From the NCBI RefSeq assembly GCF_900129495.1, contig NZ_FQVX01000003.1:372001-436000 (forward strand): 64,000 nucleotides of DNA. Reading direction: 5' to 3'. How positions within the stretch are numbered: position 1 is the stretch's first letter; every line of letters begins with the position of its first letter. Shown here in pieces: positions 25,559-34,948 of this stretch. The notes beneath the pieces were generated by a model, which was not told where the DNA came from, did not search any database, and saw only the letters and a list, made by a program, of their open reading frames with translations. The position numbers and the translations under genes were made by a program. This DNA is from Geodermatophilus nigrescens (GTDB lineage Bacteria; Actinomycetota; Actinomycetes; Mycobacteriales; Geodermatophilaceae).

Positions 25559-26572
25559 TACCGTGGGCGGGTGCTCGTCCGCTCCGACGCCCGTCTCGCC
25601 GACCTCACGACCCTCGGGGTCGGTGGGCCCGTCGACCGGCTGGTCGAGGTCACCACCGCCGCCGACCTGGTCGCCGCCGTCCGCGAGGCCGACGACGCGG
25701 GACGCCCGCTGTTGGTGCTCGGCGGCGGCTCGAACGTCGTCGCCCCCGACGCGGGCTGGTCCGGCGACGTCGTGGCGGTGCGCAGCCGCGGCGTGCAGCG
25801 GCGCGGCGACGTCGTCGAGGTGCAGGCCGGCGAGCCGTGGGACGACCTCGTGGCGCTCACCGTGGAGCAGGAGCTCGCCGGGATGGAGGCGCTGTCGGGG
25901 ATCCCCGGCTCCACCGGCGCGACGCCGGTGCAGAACGTCGGCGCGTACGGCCAGGAGGTCGCGCAGACGGTCACCGAGGTGCGCGTCTGGGACCGGACCT
26001 CCCGCGAGGAGCGGGTGCTGTCGAACGCCGACTGCGCGTTCGGCTACCGCGACAGCCGGCTCAAGCGCGAGCCCGGCCGGTTCGTCGTCCTCACCGTCAC
26101 CTTCGCGCTCGACGCGGGCCCGCTGTCCCGCCCCGTGCAGTACGCCGAGCTCGCGAAGCGCCTCGACGTCGAGCTGGGCGGGCGGGCGCCGCTGGCCGAC
26201 GTCCGCGCGGCCGTGCTGGAGCTGCGGCGCGGCAAGGGCATGGTCGTCGACCCGGCCGACCCCGACACCCGCAGCGCCGGCTCGTTCTTCACCAACCCGG
26301 TGGTCCCGCCCGAGCAGGCGGTGCCGGGCTGCCCGAGCTGGCCCGCCGCCGACGGCCGGGTGAAGCTCAGCGCCGCGTGGCTGGTGCAGTCGGCGGGCTT
26401 CGGCCGCGGCACCCGCGACGGGCGGGTGGGCACCTCGTCCCGGCACAGCCTGGCGCTGACCACCGAGCCCGGCGCCACGGCGGAGGAGCTGATGGCCTTC
26501 GCCGACCGCGTCGTCACCGCCGTCCACGACCGGTTCGGCGTCACGCTGGTCCCCGAGCCGCAGCGGCTCTGA
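25559..26572 (+). CDS. murB: UDP-N-acetylenolpyruvoylglucosamine reductase MurB
   Basis: 333 residues from GTG 25571 (the CDS proper is 25571-26572). FAD- and NADPH-dependent reduction that makes UDP-MurNAc in the cytoplasm. The FAD-binding signature LVLGGGSNVV, the GIPGSTGATPVQNVGAYGQE segment, and the catalytic Ser region AGSFFTNPVV are clear. TACCGT (25559-25564) ends six bases before the GTG, so the mRNA is likely leaderless. The position next to a methyltransferase and upstream of SDR, mshA and YbjN matches Rv0482-Rv0487. A 121-bp repeat element begins at the base after the stop codon's T. Confidence 0.95.
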   Translation, partial: YRGRVLVRSDARLADLTTLGVGGPVDRLVEVTTAADLVAAVREADDAGRPLLVLGGGSNVVAPDAGWSGDVVAVRSRGVQRRGDVVEVQAGEPWDDLVALTVEQELAGMEALSGIPGSTGATPVQNVGAYGQEVAQTVTEVRVWDRTSREERVLSNADCAFGYRDSRLKREPGRFVVLTVTFALDAGPLSRPVQYAELAKRLDVELGGRAPLADVRAAVLELRRGKGMVVDPADPDTRSAGSFFTNPVVPPEQAVPGCPSWPAADGRVKLSAAWLVQSAGFGRGTRDGRVGTSSRHSLALTTEPGATAEELMAFADRVVTAVHDRFGVTLVPEPQRL

Positions 26573-26691
26573 CGTCGTCGGCCTGCCGGCCGACACCGCG
26601 GCCAGGGCCGTCCCCCACCGGCGCTGAGCCCCTCCTGGCGCTCGCTCGCGGGAGCCTCCGGCGCCCACTCCTCGCGCCACCTCGCAGGGCG
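26571..26691 (+). repeat. Intergenic repeat element, copy A
   Basis: About 121 bp, similar to two tandem 125-bp copies at 35.6-35.9 kb. It starts with a hairpin GTCGGCC-TGCC-GGCCGAC (26577-26594), then CGCGGCCAGG, GCGCTGAGCCC, GGGAGCCTCCGGC and ends CCTCGCAGGGCG. It lies in the gap between converging murB and the GNAT gene. The remaining bases to 26817 hold no gene or clear motif. Confidence 0.8.
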
Positions 26692-26817
26692 TGTCCCGTC
26701 GCGGACCGCGGCCGGGTCCCGTCCTCGCCCTCGCCTCGTGCCCACCCTCGCGCTGTGGTGCCCGACCTCGCCCCGCAGCGCGAGGCCGGGCACCGCGGCG
26801 CGAGGCCGGCGGGCGCG

Positions 26818-27312
26818 TCAGCGGCCGGTGAGGTCCAGGTACATCACGTGCAGGCCGACGAAGCCGTGCTCGGGGTGGTCGAACGCGCCGGGCACCGTGC
26901 CCACCACCTCGAAGCCGAGTGACCGCCACAGGGAGACCGCGGGCGCGTTCGTCTCGACGACGGCGTTGAACTGGATGCCGCGGTAGCCGGCGTCCCGCGC
27001 CCACGCGACGACGTGCTCACCCAGGGCCCGGCCGATGCCCCGGCCCTGGGCCGCCGGGTCGACGAGGAAGCTCGCCGTCGCCACGTGTGACCCCCGCCCC
27101 GGACGGTTGGGACCCATCTTCGCGCTGCCGACGACGGAGTCCCCCTCGACGGCGACGACCGTGCGCCCCGGAGGCGCCTCCATCCACCACCCGCGGGCCT
27201 CGTCCAGGGACGACCCGGCCGGGAACGCGTAGGTGCGGCCGGCGTCGACCACCGCGCGGAAGAACGGGAAGACGAGCGGCCAGTCGGCGTCGGTGGCCTC
27301 GCGGACGCGCAC
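26818..27312 (-). CDS. GNAT family N-acetyltransferase
   Basis: 164 residues, a single GNAT domain: VRVREATDADWPLVFPFF at the start, the acetyl-CoA loop DPAAQGRGIGRALGEHVV, VETNAPAVSLWRSLGFEVV and a C-terminal VMYLDLTG. It acetylates an unknown amine in the cytoplasm. GTG 27312 lies two bases after the SDR stop, so they are probably cotranscribed. It converges with murB. Confidence 0.88.
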   Translation of the reverse strand: MRVREATDADWPLVFPFFRAVVDAGRTYAFPAGSSLDEARGWWMEAPPGRTVVAVEGDSVVGSAKMGPNRPGRGSHVATASFLVDPAAQGRGIGRALGEHVVAWARDAGYRGIQFNAVVETNAPAVSLWRSLGFEVVGTVPGAFDHPEHGFVGLHVMYLDLTGR

Positions 27313-27314
27313 CG

Positions 27315-28100
27315 TCAGTCCTCGCGGTGGACCTTGTGCTGCGCGGCCTGCGCGCGGGGACGGACGACGAGCAGGTCGACGTTGACGTGGTGCGGCCGGG
27401 TGAGCGCCCAGGCGATGCAGTCGGCGACGTCCTCGGCCACCAGCGGCTCCCGCACGCCGCGGTAGACGGCGTCGGCCTTCTCCTGGCTGCCCAGGCGGTT
27501 GAGCGAGAACTCCTCCGTGCGCACCATCCCCGGCGCGATCTCGATGACCCGCACCGGCTCGGCCACCAGCTCCAGGCGCAGCGTCCCGGCCAGCGTGTGC
27601 ACGCCGTGCTTGGCCGCCGTGTACGACGCACCGCCCTCGTAGCTGACCAGCCCGGCCGTGGAGCCCACGAACAGCAGGTCGCCGGCGCCCGAGGCCCGCA
27701 GCGCCGGCAGCAGCGCCTTGGTCAGCCGCACGGTGCCGAGCACGTTGACGTCGTAGGTGCGCGCCCACGAGTCGAGGTCGGCGTCGGCCACCGGGTTGGT
27801 GTCGAAGGCCCCGCCGGCGTTGTTGACCAGGACGTCGACCCGCGGCAGCGCGGCGGCGAACGCCTCCACCGACGCCGGGTCGGTGACGTCCAGCTGCAGC
27901 GCCCGCCCGCCGGTGCGCTCGGCCAGCGCCTCGAGCCGGTCCAGCCGCCGGGCGCCGAGGACGACGTCGAAGCCCTCCGCGGCCAGGCGCTCCGCGGTGG
28001 CCGCGCCGATGCCGCTGGAGGCCCCGGTGACGACGGCGGTGCGCCCGGACCCCGGCAGGGGACGGGCGGTGGACGGTGAGAGATCGGCGACACCGGGCAT
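27315..28100 (-). CDS. Short-chain dehydrogenase/reductase (Rv0484c type)
   Basis: 261 residues, classical SDR: cofactor loop TGASSGIG (about residues 25-32), LVNNAGGAFD, catalytic Ser-Tyr-Lys (VGSTAGLVSYEGGASYTAAKHG, Tyr-x3-Lys) and IEIAPGMVRTEEF. Substrate unknown. ATG 28100 has CAGGAT on the minus strand six bases upstream, so it may be leaderless. It is divergent from mshA, an arrangement conserved with Rv0484c-Rv0486, although the intervening Rv0485 regulator is missing here. Confidence 0.9.
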   Translation of the reverse strand: MPGVADLSPSTARPLPGSGRTAVVTGASSGIGAATAERLAAEGFDVVLGARRLDRLEALAERTGGRALQLDVTDPASVEAFAAALPRVDVLVNNAGGAFDTNPVADADLDSWARTYDVNVLGTVRLTKALLPALRASGAGDLLFVGSTAGLVSYEGGASYTAAKHGVHTLAGTLRLELVAEPVRVIEIAPGMVRTEEFSLNRLGSQEKADAVYRGVREPLVAEDVADCIAWALTRPHHVNVDLLVVRPRAQAAQHKVHRED

Positions 28101-28104
28101 GTGG

Positions 28105-28129
28105 CCATCCTGTCCCTGTTGCAGGATGG
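28105..28129. promoter_or_regulatory. Inverted repeat between SDR and mshA
   Basis: CCATCCTG (28105-28112) and CAGGATGG (28122-28129) are separated by nine bases. The left arm overlaps the probable CAGGAT -10 box of the SDR gene on the minus strand and the right arm supplies a second CAGGAT facing mshA, so one protein could control both directions. Confidence 0.55.
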
Positions 28130-28186
28130 AGAGCCGACAGGGGTGCCGCGACGGCGCCCGGGACGGCGTGAGGCGGGAGGTCGCGG

Positions 28187-29512
28187 GTGCCTGCTCGCCG
28201 ACGCCTCGGCTCCCGCGCGCTGCGCCGGGTCGCGACGATCTCGGTGCACACCAGCCCGCTCGACCAGCCCGGTGCCGGCGACGCCGGGGGCATGAACGTC
28301 TACATCGTCGAGGTGTCCCGGCGGCTGGCCGCGCGCGGCATCGCCGTCGACGTGTTCACCCGCGCCACCTCCAGCGACCTGCCTCCGGTGGTCGAGATGA
28401 GCCCCGGCGTCACCGTGCGGCACGTCAGCGCCGGCCCGTTCGAGGGCCTCGGCAAGGAGGAGCTGCCCGGGCAGCTGTGCGCCTTCACCGCCGGCGTCCT
28501 GCGCGAGGAGGCCCTGCACGAGCCCGGGCACTACGACGTCGTCCACTCGCACTACTGGCTGTCGGGCCAGGTCGGCTGGCTGGCGCGCGACCGCTGGAGC
28601 GTGCCGCTCATCCACACCGCGCACACCCTCGCGAAGGTGAAGAACGCCGCCCTGGCCGACGGCGACCGGCCCGAGCCGCGGGCGCGGGTGATCGGCGAGG
28701 AGCAGGTGGTGGCCGAGGCCGACCGGCTGGTCGCCAACACCGAGGAGGAGGCCCGCCAGCTCGTCGAGCACTACGGGGCCGACCCCCGGCGCACCCTGGT
28801 CGTCCCGCCCGGCGTCGACCTCGACCGGTTCACCCCCGGCGACCGCGCCGCCGCCCGCCGCGCGCTGGGCGTCCCCGCCGACGCTGTCGTGCTGACCTTC
28901 GTCGGGCGCATCCAGCCGCTCAAGGCGCCCGACCTGCTGCTCGCCGCCGCCGCGCGGATGCTCGAGGACGACCCGTCGCTGCGCGGCCGGCTGCGCGTGC
29001 ACGTGGTCGGCGCGCCCAGCGGCTCCGGGCTGGAGGCGCCGCGCCAGCTCGAGGAGCTCGCCGCGCACCTCGGCATCGGCGACCTGGTGCGCTTCCTGCC
29101 GCCGCAGAGCCCCGACCGGCTGGCCCTGCACTACCGCGCCGCCGACGTCGCCGTCGTCCCCAGCCACAACGAGTCCTTCGGGCTGGTGGCCCTGGAGGCC
29201 CAGGCGTGCGGCACACCGGTTGTGGCCGCCGCGGTGGGCGGCCTGCCCACGGCCGTGCGCGACGGCGTCTCCGGCGTGCTCGTCGGCAGCCGCGACCCCG
29301 GCGCCTACGCCGCGGCGATCCGCGCCGTGCTCGCCCGCCGCCCGATGCTCGCCGCCGGCGCCCGCCGGCACGCCGCGGCGTTCTCCTGGGACCGCACGGC
29401 CGGCGCGCTGGTCGACGCCTACGCCGCGGCGGGCGCGGAGATGGCCGCCGCCGGGCGCCCGGCGCTGCGGCCGGTGGCCGGGCTCCCGACGGTCCCGCAG
29501 GTGGCCTGGTGA
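28187..29512 (+). CDS. mshA: D-inositol-3-phosphate glycosyltransferase MshA
   Basis: 441 residues. First committed step of mycothiol synthesis: transfers GlcNAc from UDP-GlcNAc to inositol-3-phosphate. A GT4 (GT-B) enzyme with the MshA start [80 protein letters not shown], and the donor-site [21 protein letters not shown] 28187 has GGGAGGT five bases upstream. A YbjN-like gene follows with a GTGA overlap, as in Rv0486-Rv0487. mshD is at 1.3 kb; mshB and mshC are not in the window. Confidence 0.95.
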   Translation: MPARRRLGSRALRRVATISVHTSPLDQPGAGDAGGMNVYIVEVSRRLAARGIAVDVFTRATSSDLPPVVEMSPGVTVRHVSAGPFEGLGKEELPGQLCAFTAGVLREEALHEPGHYDVVHSHYWLSGQVGWLARDRWSVPLIHTAHTLAKVKNAALADGDRPEPRARVIGEEQVVAEADRLVANTEEEARQLVEHYGADPRRTLVVPPGVDLDRFTPGDRAAARRALGVPADAVVLTFVGRIQPLKAPDLLLAAAARMLEDDPSLRGRLRVHVVGAPSGSGLEAPRQLEELAAHLGIGDLVRFLPPQSPDRLALHYRAADVAVVPSHNESFGLVALEAQACGTPVVAAAVGGLPTAVRDGVSGVLVGSRDPGAYAAAIRAVLARRPMLAAGARRHAAAFSWDRTAGALVDAYAAAGAEMAAAGRPALRPVAGLPTVPQVAW

Positions 29513-30087
29513 GCGGCCCGGAGGAGGTCCCCACCGCGCGGGGCGACGTCGTCGCGGCGCTCGACGCCGTCATCGACGCCACGCTGCGCGAGGCCGAGCT
29601 GGTGCACGAGCACCCCGCGCCCGGCCGCTGGCTGGTCGACCTGCCCGGCACGAAGAAGCTCAAGACGGTCTGCGGGCTCGTCGTCGGCGAGCACGCGCTG
29701 CGCGTGGAGGCCTTCGTCTGCCGCCAGCCCGACGAGAACCGCGAGCAGCTGTGGACCCACCTGCTGCAGCGCAACGCCCGCATGTACGGCGTCGCGTGGT
29801 CGATCGACGGGGTCGGCGACATCTACCTGACCGGCCGGCTGCCGCACGCCGCGGTCACGCCCGAGGAGCTCGACCGGGTGCTCGGCGCGGTGCTCAGCTA
29901 CGCCGACGACTCGTTCAACACGCTGCTCGAGATCGGCTTCGGCACCTCGATCCGGCGCGAGTGGGAGTGGCGGGTCAGGCGCGGGGAGTCGCTGCGCAAC
30001 CTGGAGGCCTTCGCCGCCTTCGCGCAGGCCGGGGGAGCCGACCGGAGGGACGGCGGGGGAGCGCCCGCACCGGACGGCGGGGGATGA
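29509..30087 (+). CDS. YbjN domain protein (Rv0487 type)
   Basis: 192 residues with a YbjN/T3SS-chaperone-like fold: [61 protein letters not shown] and a C-terminal [16 protein letters not shown]. Function unknown; it is constantly found next to mshA and the phosphoglycerate mutase in actinobacteria. The tail is Gly/Asp-rich. GTG 29509 overlaps the mshA stop and its own stop overlaps the MFS gene start (ATGA), so translation of all three is coupled. Confidence 0.88.
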   Translation: MSGPEEVPTARGDVVAALDAVIDATLREAELVHEHPAPGRWLVDLPGTKKLKTVCGLVVGEHALRVEAFVCRQPDENREQLWTHLLQRNARMYGVAWSIDGVGDIYLTGRLPHAAVTPEELDRVLGAVLSYADDSFNTLLEIGFGTSIRREWEWRVRRGESLRNLEAFAAFAQAGGADRRDGGGAPAPDGGG

Positions 30088-31685
30088 CCGCTCCCGGGCG
30101 GGAGGACCTGGCCGCCCCCGCCGAGGAGCGCCCCGGCTACGCCCGGCGCTGGTGGGTGCTGGCCACCATGACGGTCTGCCTGCTCGTGGTGATCATGGGC
30201 AACACGACGCTCAACGTCGCGATCCCGACCCTGCAGCGCGAGCTCGGCGCCACCCAGGGCGAGCTGCAGTGGGCCGTCGACGCCTACATCGTCGTGTTCG
30301 CCGGGCTGCTGTTCTCCTGGGGCGTCATCGGCGACCGGATCGGCCGCCGCCGGGTGCTGCTGATCGGGCTCACCGTCTTCGCCGCCGGGTCGGTCCTCGC
30401 CGCGTTCTCCGACAGCCCCCTGGAGCTCATCGCCTGGCGCGCGGTCATGGGCGTCGGCGGCGCGGCGGTGCAGCCGACCACCCTCGCCGTGCTCACCAAC
30501 GTCTTCCCGCCCGGCGAGCGCGGCCGCGCCATCGGCATCTGGGCGGCCACCGCCGGGCTCGCCGTCGCGGGCGGGCCACTGGCCAGCGGCGCCGTCCTCA
30601 CGCACTACTGGTGGGGCGCGATCTTCCTGATCGGGGTGCCGGTCGCCGTCCTCGGCGTCGTCGCCACGCTGGTGTTCGTCCCCGAGTCGCGCGACCCGGC
30701 GCCCGGCCGCCTCGACGTCCCCGGCGTCCTGCTGTCGATCGCGGCGCTCGCCGGCCTCGTCTACGGGATCATCCACGGCGGCTCCGGGGTGGGCTGGACG
30801 ACGCCGGGCGTGCTCGTGCCGCTGCTCGGCGGCGCGCTGCTGCTGGCGCTGTTCGTCTGGCTGCAGCGGCGCTCCTCGCACCCGGCGCTCGACGTCTCGC
30901 TGTTCCGCAACCCGGCCTTCTCCGCGGCCGCCGCGGCGCTGGGCCTGAACTTCTTCGCGCTGATGGGCGCCACGTTCTACCTCGTGTACTACCTGCAGGG
31001 CGCCCGCGGCTACGACCCGCTGCAGTCCGGCGCCGCGCTCATCCCGGTGGCGCTGGGCATGGCGCTGATGGCCCCGCGCAGCTCGCGGCTCGCCGAGCGG
31101 TTCGGCGCCAAGGCCGTCTGCGCCGGCGGCTTCGTGCTCATCACGCTGTCGTTCCTGGGCTTCCAGCTGCTCGACCAGGCCGCCCCGCTGTGGCTGCTGC
31201 TCACCGCGCTGACCGTGCAGGGCCTCGGTATGGGCGCGGTCATGGCGCCGGCGACCGAGTCGATCATGGCCGTGGTGCCGCGCGAGAAGGCCGGCGCCGG
31301 CGCCGCGGTGAACAACACCGTCCGCCAGGTCGGCGGCGCGCTCGGCGTGGCGATCCTCGGGTCGGTGCTGGCCACCGCCTACGCCGCGAACGTCGGCCGC
31401 GCGGTCGACGTGCTGCCCGCCGACGTCCGCGCCGAGGCGAGCACGTCGATCGCGGCCACGCTGGAGGCGGCCCGGACGACGGCCGAGCAGGCCCGCGCCG
31501 CCGGGGACGCGCAGGCCGTCGCCGCCGCCGGGGCGCTCGAGGACACCGCCCGCGACGCGTTCGTCTCGGCGATGCACCTGACCGCCGTCGGCACCGCCGC
31601 CGCCTCCGCGGTCGCCGCCGTCGTCGTCCTGGTGTGGCTGCCCGGCCGCCGCCGGCCGGGCGCGCGGGAGGTCTCCGCCGCCTAG
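30084..31685 (+). CDS. DHA2-type (EmrB/QacA) MFS drug transporter
   Basis: 533 residues with about 14 membrane segments. MFS motifs: MGNTTLNVAIPTLQREL in helix 1, WGVIGDRIGRRRVLLIG (motif A), and RAIGIWAATAGLAVAGGPLAS (motif C, marks antiporters). A long external loop between the last two helices (about 450-500) is Ala/Glu-rich. It is predicted to export small hydrophobic compounds using the proton gradient; the substrate is unknown. It is embedded between YbjN and gpmA and is not part of the conserved Rv0487-Rv0489 order, where a LysE-type exporter lies in this place, so this is a substitution. Confidence 0.92.
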   Translation: MTAPGREDLAAPAEERPGYARRWWVLATMTVCLLVVIMGNTTLNVAIPTLQRELGATQGELQWAVDAYIVVFAGLLFSWGVIGDRIGRRRVLLIGLTVFAAGSVLAAFSDSPLELIAWRAVMGVGGAAVQPTTLAVLTNVFPPGERGRAIGIWAATAGLAVAGGPLASGAVLTHYWWGAIFLIGVPVAVLGVVATLVFVPESRDPAPGRLDVPGVLLSIAALAGLVYGIIHGGSGVGWTTPGVLVPLLGGALLLALFVWLQRRSSHPALDVSLFRNPAFSAAAAALGLNFFALMGATFYLVYYLQGARGYDPLQSGAALIPVALGMALMAPRSSRLAERFGAKAVCAGGFVLITLSFLGFQLLDQAAPLWLLLTALTVQGLGMGAVMAPATESIMAVVPREKAGAGAAVNNTVRQVGGALGVAILGSVLATAYAANVGRAVDVLPADVRAEASTSIAATLEAARTTAEQARAAGDAQAVAAAGALEDTARDAFVSAMHLTAVGTAAASAVAAVVVLVWLPGRRRPGAREVSAA

Positions 31686-31997
31686 CGTGGGGGCGTGCAG
31701 GAGCCACCCGCGCAGCAGGAGCGGCTCGGCCGCGCGCTGATGGGCGTGGTGGCCGCCTCCGGCCTGGTCTACCCGCTGCTGCTGTGCGCCGTGCAGCTCG
31801 TGCTCGCGCAGCTGTTCGTCGTCGACGTCGGGGCCACCGTGCTGTGGCTCGCGGTCGCCGTGGGCTGCTGTGTCGCCCTGGTCGCGGCGGTGCGGTGGGG
31901 CGCCGCCCGGCGGGTGCGCAGCCCCTGGCTGTTGGCCGGCCTGGCACCCCCGGCGGTCTACGAGGCATGGGTGCTCTGGCCACTGGTCACCCGCTGA
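31683..31997 (+). CDS. Small membrane protein
   Basis: 100 residues from GTG 31695 (the CDS proper is 31695-31997) with three hydrophobic segments (about 15-37, 44-66, 78-97). No family recognised. TAGCGT (31683-31688) ends six bases before the GTG, so it has its own leaderless promoter that overlaps the MFS stop codon. It precedes gpmA by 25 bases. Confidence 0.75.
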
Positions 31998-32010
31998 GGA
32001 CGGCGTCGGG

Positions 32011-32793
32011 CAGGATGGGCCCGTGACCATGTCTGCGGGAACCACGCCCGGGACCCTCGTGCTGCTCCGCCACGGCGAGAGCGAGTGGAACAGGGCCAAC
32101 CTGTTCACCGGCTGGGTCGACGTCGAGCTGTCGGAGAAGGGGCGCGCCGAGGCCGCGCGCGGCGGGCAGCTGCTGGCCGAGCACGGCCTGCTGCCCGACG
32201 TGCTGCACACGTCGCTGCTCAGGCGCGCCATCACCACCGCCGAGCTGGCGCTCGCCGCCGCCGACCGGCAGTGGATCCCGGTGCGCCGGTCGTGGCGGCT
32301 CAACGAGCGGCACTACGGCGCGCTGCAGGGCAAGGACAAGGCCGCCACCCTCGCCGAGTACGGCGAGGAGCAGTTCATGACCTGGCGCCGCTCCTACAGC
32401 ACCCCGCCGCCGCCGATCGACCCCGGCAGCGAGTACTCCCAGGACGCCGACCCGCGCTACGGCTTCCTGCCCCCCGAGGTGCGGCCGGCCACCGAGTGCC
32501 TGGCCGACGTCGTCGTCCGGATGCTCCCGTACTGGTACGACTCGATCGTCCCCGACCTGCGCACCGGCGCGACCGTGCTGGTCGCCGCGCACGGCAACAG
32601 CCTGCGGGCGCTGGTCAAGCACCTCGACGGCATGGGCGAGGACGAGGTCGTCGGGCTCAACATCCCCACCGGCGTCCCGCTGCGCTACGACCTCGACGCC
32701 GACCTCAAGCCGGTCAAGCCGGGCGGGGAGTACCTCGACCCCGAGGCCGCCGCGGCCGCCATCGAGGCCGTGAAGAACCAGGGCAAGAAGTAG
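32011..32793 (+). CDS. gpmA: 2,3-bisphosphoglycerate-dependent phosphoglycerate mutase
   Basis: 256 residues from GTG 32023 (the CDS proper is 32023-32793); an ATG at 32029 is an alternative. It interconverts 3- and 2-phosphoglycerate in glycolysis. Signatures: [18 protein letters not shown] (catalytic His), [29 protein letters not shown] and [23 protein letters not shown] (32011-32016) ends six bases before the GTG. The position upstream of senX3-regX3 is conserved with Rv0489-Rv0491, but here phoU is inserted between. A strong hairpin terminator follows. Confidence 0.95.
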   Translation, partial: QDGPVTMSAGTTPGTLVLLRHGESEWNRANLFTGWVDVELSEKGRAEAARGGQLLAEHGLLPDVLHTSLLRRAITTAELALAAADRQWIPVRRSWRLNERHYGALQGKDKAATLAEYGEEQFMTWRRSYSTPPPPIDPGSEYSQDADPRYGFLPPEVRPATECLADVVVRMLPYWYDSIVPDLRTGATVLVAAHGNSLRALVKHLDGMGEDEVVGLNIPTGVPLRYDLDADLKPVKPGGEYLDPEAAAAAIEAVKNQGKK

Positions 32794-32800
32794 CCGCAGC

Positions 32801-32840
32801 GACGAGGGCCCCCGCACCGTGCGGTGCGGGGGCCCTCGTC
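32801..32840. terminator. Bidirectional terminator between gpmA and phoU
   Basis: GACGAGGGCCCCCGCAC (32801-32817) pairs perfectly with 32824-32840 around a six-base loop, between converging genes. Confidence 0.9.
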
Positions 32841-32850
32841 GTACGGCGGT

Positions 32851-33510
32851 TCAGTTCGGGAGCGCGACCATGTCCCGCTCGCCGGTGACCAGGAAGACCA
32901 CCCGGCGGGCGACGCTGACGGCGTGGTCGGCGAAGCGCTCGTAGTAGCGGCCGAGCAGCGTGATGTCGATGGCCGACTCCATGCCGTGCGGCCAGCCGGG
33001 GCTCAGCAGCTCGGTGAACAGTTGGCGGTGCAGCTGGTCCATGAGGTCGTCGTCGCGCTCCAGCTGGGCGGCGCCCTGGACGTCGAGCTTGGCGATCACC
33101 GTGCCGACCTGGGTCACCAGGCTCTGCGCGACGTGGCCGGCCTCGAGGAAGATCGGCCGGACCTCGGTGGGGACGGCGGACTCGGGGAACCGCATCCGGG
33201 CCAGCTTGGCCACGTGGACGGCGAGGTCGCCCATGCGCTCGAGGTCCCCGACGATCCGCATCGCGGTGGTGACCGTGCGCAGGTCGGTGGCGACCGGCTG
33301 CTGGCGGGCGAGGAGGGTGAAGCAGCGCTCCTCGATGCTCTCGCGCACCGCGTCGATGTGCTCGTCGCCGGCGATCACCAGGTCGGCGAGGGCGACGTCG
33401 GCGTCGAGCAGCGCGGTGGTGGCCTTGCTCATGGCCGAGCCCACGGAGTTCGACATCTCCACGAGGCAGTTGTTGATGTCCTCGAGCTCTTCGCGGTAGT
33501 GCTCGCGCAC
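32851..33510 (-). CDS. phoU: Phosphate transport system regulator PhoU
   Basis: 219 residues, two three-helix PhoU bundles: an N-terminal VREHYREELEDINNCLVEMS, MRIVGDLERMGDLAVHVAKLA and LLGRYYERFADHAVSVARRV, with the paired metal-binding E/D-R-x2-D motifs (DLERMGDLA, YYERFADHA). PhoU links the Pst transporter to the sensor kinase, keeping it off when phosphate is ample. GTG 33510 has GAGGAGG seven bases upstream. It is divergent from senX3, and a PHO-box-like repeat lies upstream with the same geometry as at pstS. Confidence 0.95.
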   Translation of the reverse strand: MREHYREELEDINNCLVEMSNSVGSAMSKATTALLDADVALADLVIAGDEHIDAVRESIEERCFTLLARQQPVATDLRTVTTAMRIVGDLERMGDLAVHVAKLARMRFPESAVPTEVRPIFLEAGHVAQSLVTQVGTVIAKLDVQGAAQLERDDDLMDQLHRQLFTELLSPGWPHGMESAIDITLLGRYYERFADHAVSVARRVVFLVTGERDMVALPN

Positions 33511-33588
33511 GGGTCCTCCTCGTCGGGCCGGCCCTCACCGGTCACGCCGTCCGGACACCTCTGCTCGGCGGCCGTCCCCAGGACACCG

Positions 33589-33654
33589 AGGGTAGGTGCT
33601 CACCGGACAGCGCGAGATCCCGCCCGGTGAACGCGGGGGCACCCGGGCATGAAC
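33589..33654 (-). promoter_or_regulatory. phoU promoter with PHO-box-like repeats
   Basis: On the minus strand GTTCATG (33654-33648) and GTTCACC (33632-33626) are 22 bp apart, with a degenerate middle unit. TACCCT (33594-33589) is the likely -10 box, 32 bp from the near repeat, the same distance as at pstS. The site may also serve senX3, whose own -10 is TAGCAT at 33715-33720. Confidence 0.7.
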
Positions 33655-33714
33655 AATCGGTCTACCCGGTTCCGCGACCACTCACACGGGGGATGTCCCG
33701 GGCCCCGCGACGCC

Positions 33715-34948
33715 TAGCATCGGCGGCGTGAGCCTGCTGGTCGCCGTCGTGGCCGGCCTCGTCGTCGGTGCGGCGCTGGGAGCCGTCGCGGTCGTCCTGG
33801 CCCGCCGGCCGTCCGACGCGGCCCCGCGGGCCGCCGCCGACCCCGGCGACGCCGCCCGCGAGGCCGCCCTGGCCCGGCGGCTCATCGACCTCATGGACCC
33901 CGCCGTCCTGGTGCTCGACAAGGACGACGCCGTCGTCGTGGCCAACCCGGCCGCCCGCGCCCTGGGCCTGGTCCGTGACCGGCGCCTGCTGGTGCCGGCC
34001 CTGTCGGACCTCGTCCGCACGGTGCGCACCTCCGGCAGCCGGCGCGCCGACGTCTCCCTGCCCGGCGAGGTCGTCGGCGGCGGCACCCGCCTGGTCGGGG
34101 CGCACGGCGTCCCGCTGGACGCCGCGCCCACCGTCGTCCCCGGCCCCGTCGCGCTCGTCCTGCAGGACGTCACCGAGGCGCGCCGCGTGGAGGCGGTCCG
34201 CCGCGACTTCGTCGCCAACGTCGGACACGAGCTCAAGACGCCGGTCGGCGCGCTGGGGCTGCTCGCCGAGGCGATGCAGGGTGCGGCCGACGACCCGGAC
34301 ACGGTGCAGCGCTTCGCCGCCCGCATGGCGCACGAGGCCGACCGGCTGGCCAAGCTGGTGCGCGAGCTCATCGACCTGTCCCGGCTGCAGGGCGCCGAGC
34401 CGCTGCCCGAGCTCGCGCCGGTCGACGTCGACACCGTGCTCACCGAGGCCGTCGACCGCACCGGCCTCGCCGCCGCCGCCAAGGGCATCACCATCGCCGT
34501 CGGCGGGCGCCGCGGCCTCGCCGTCCGCGGCGTGGAGAACCAGCTGACGACGGCGGTCACGAACCTGCTGGCCAACGCCGTCGCCTACAGCCCGGAGAAC
34601 ACGAAGATCGCCGTCGGCGCGCGGTCCCGCGGCGGGTTCGCCGAGATCGCCGTCACCGACAGCGGCATCGGCATCCCCCGGGCCGACCGGGAGCGGGTGT
34701 TCGAGCGCTTCTACCGGGTCGACCAGTCGCGGGCCACCAGCACCGGCGGGACCGGGCTGGGCCTGGCGATCGTCAAGCACGTGGCCAGCAACCACGGTGG
34801 CTCGGTGAGCGTGTGGAGCGAGGAGGGCCTCGGCTCCACGTTCACCCTGCGCATCCCCCTCGCGGTCGAGGACCCCTCCGACCGCCCCGAACCTCCCGGC
34901 GCGGCGGACGACGCCCCGGCCGGGGTCCTCCAGGAAGGACGGAAATGA
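33715..34948 (+). CDS. senX3: Sensor histidine kinase SenX3
   Basis: 406 residues from GTG 33728 (the CDS proper is 33728-34948). A single N-terminal membrane segment (about 3-25), a PAS-like domain (50-150), dimerisation helix with phospho-acceptor His167 (RRDFVANVGHELKTPVGAL), and an ATPase domain: N-box LLANAVAYS, VTDSGIGIP, ERFYRVD, and STGGTGLGLAIVKH. Phosphate-limitation sensor that phosphorylates RegX3. TAGCAT ends seven bases before the GTG. M. tuberculosis SenX3 has two membrane segments; here only one is evident, so no external sensor loop is possible. The stop overlaps the regX3 start. Confidence 0.95.
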
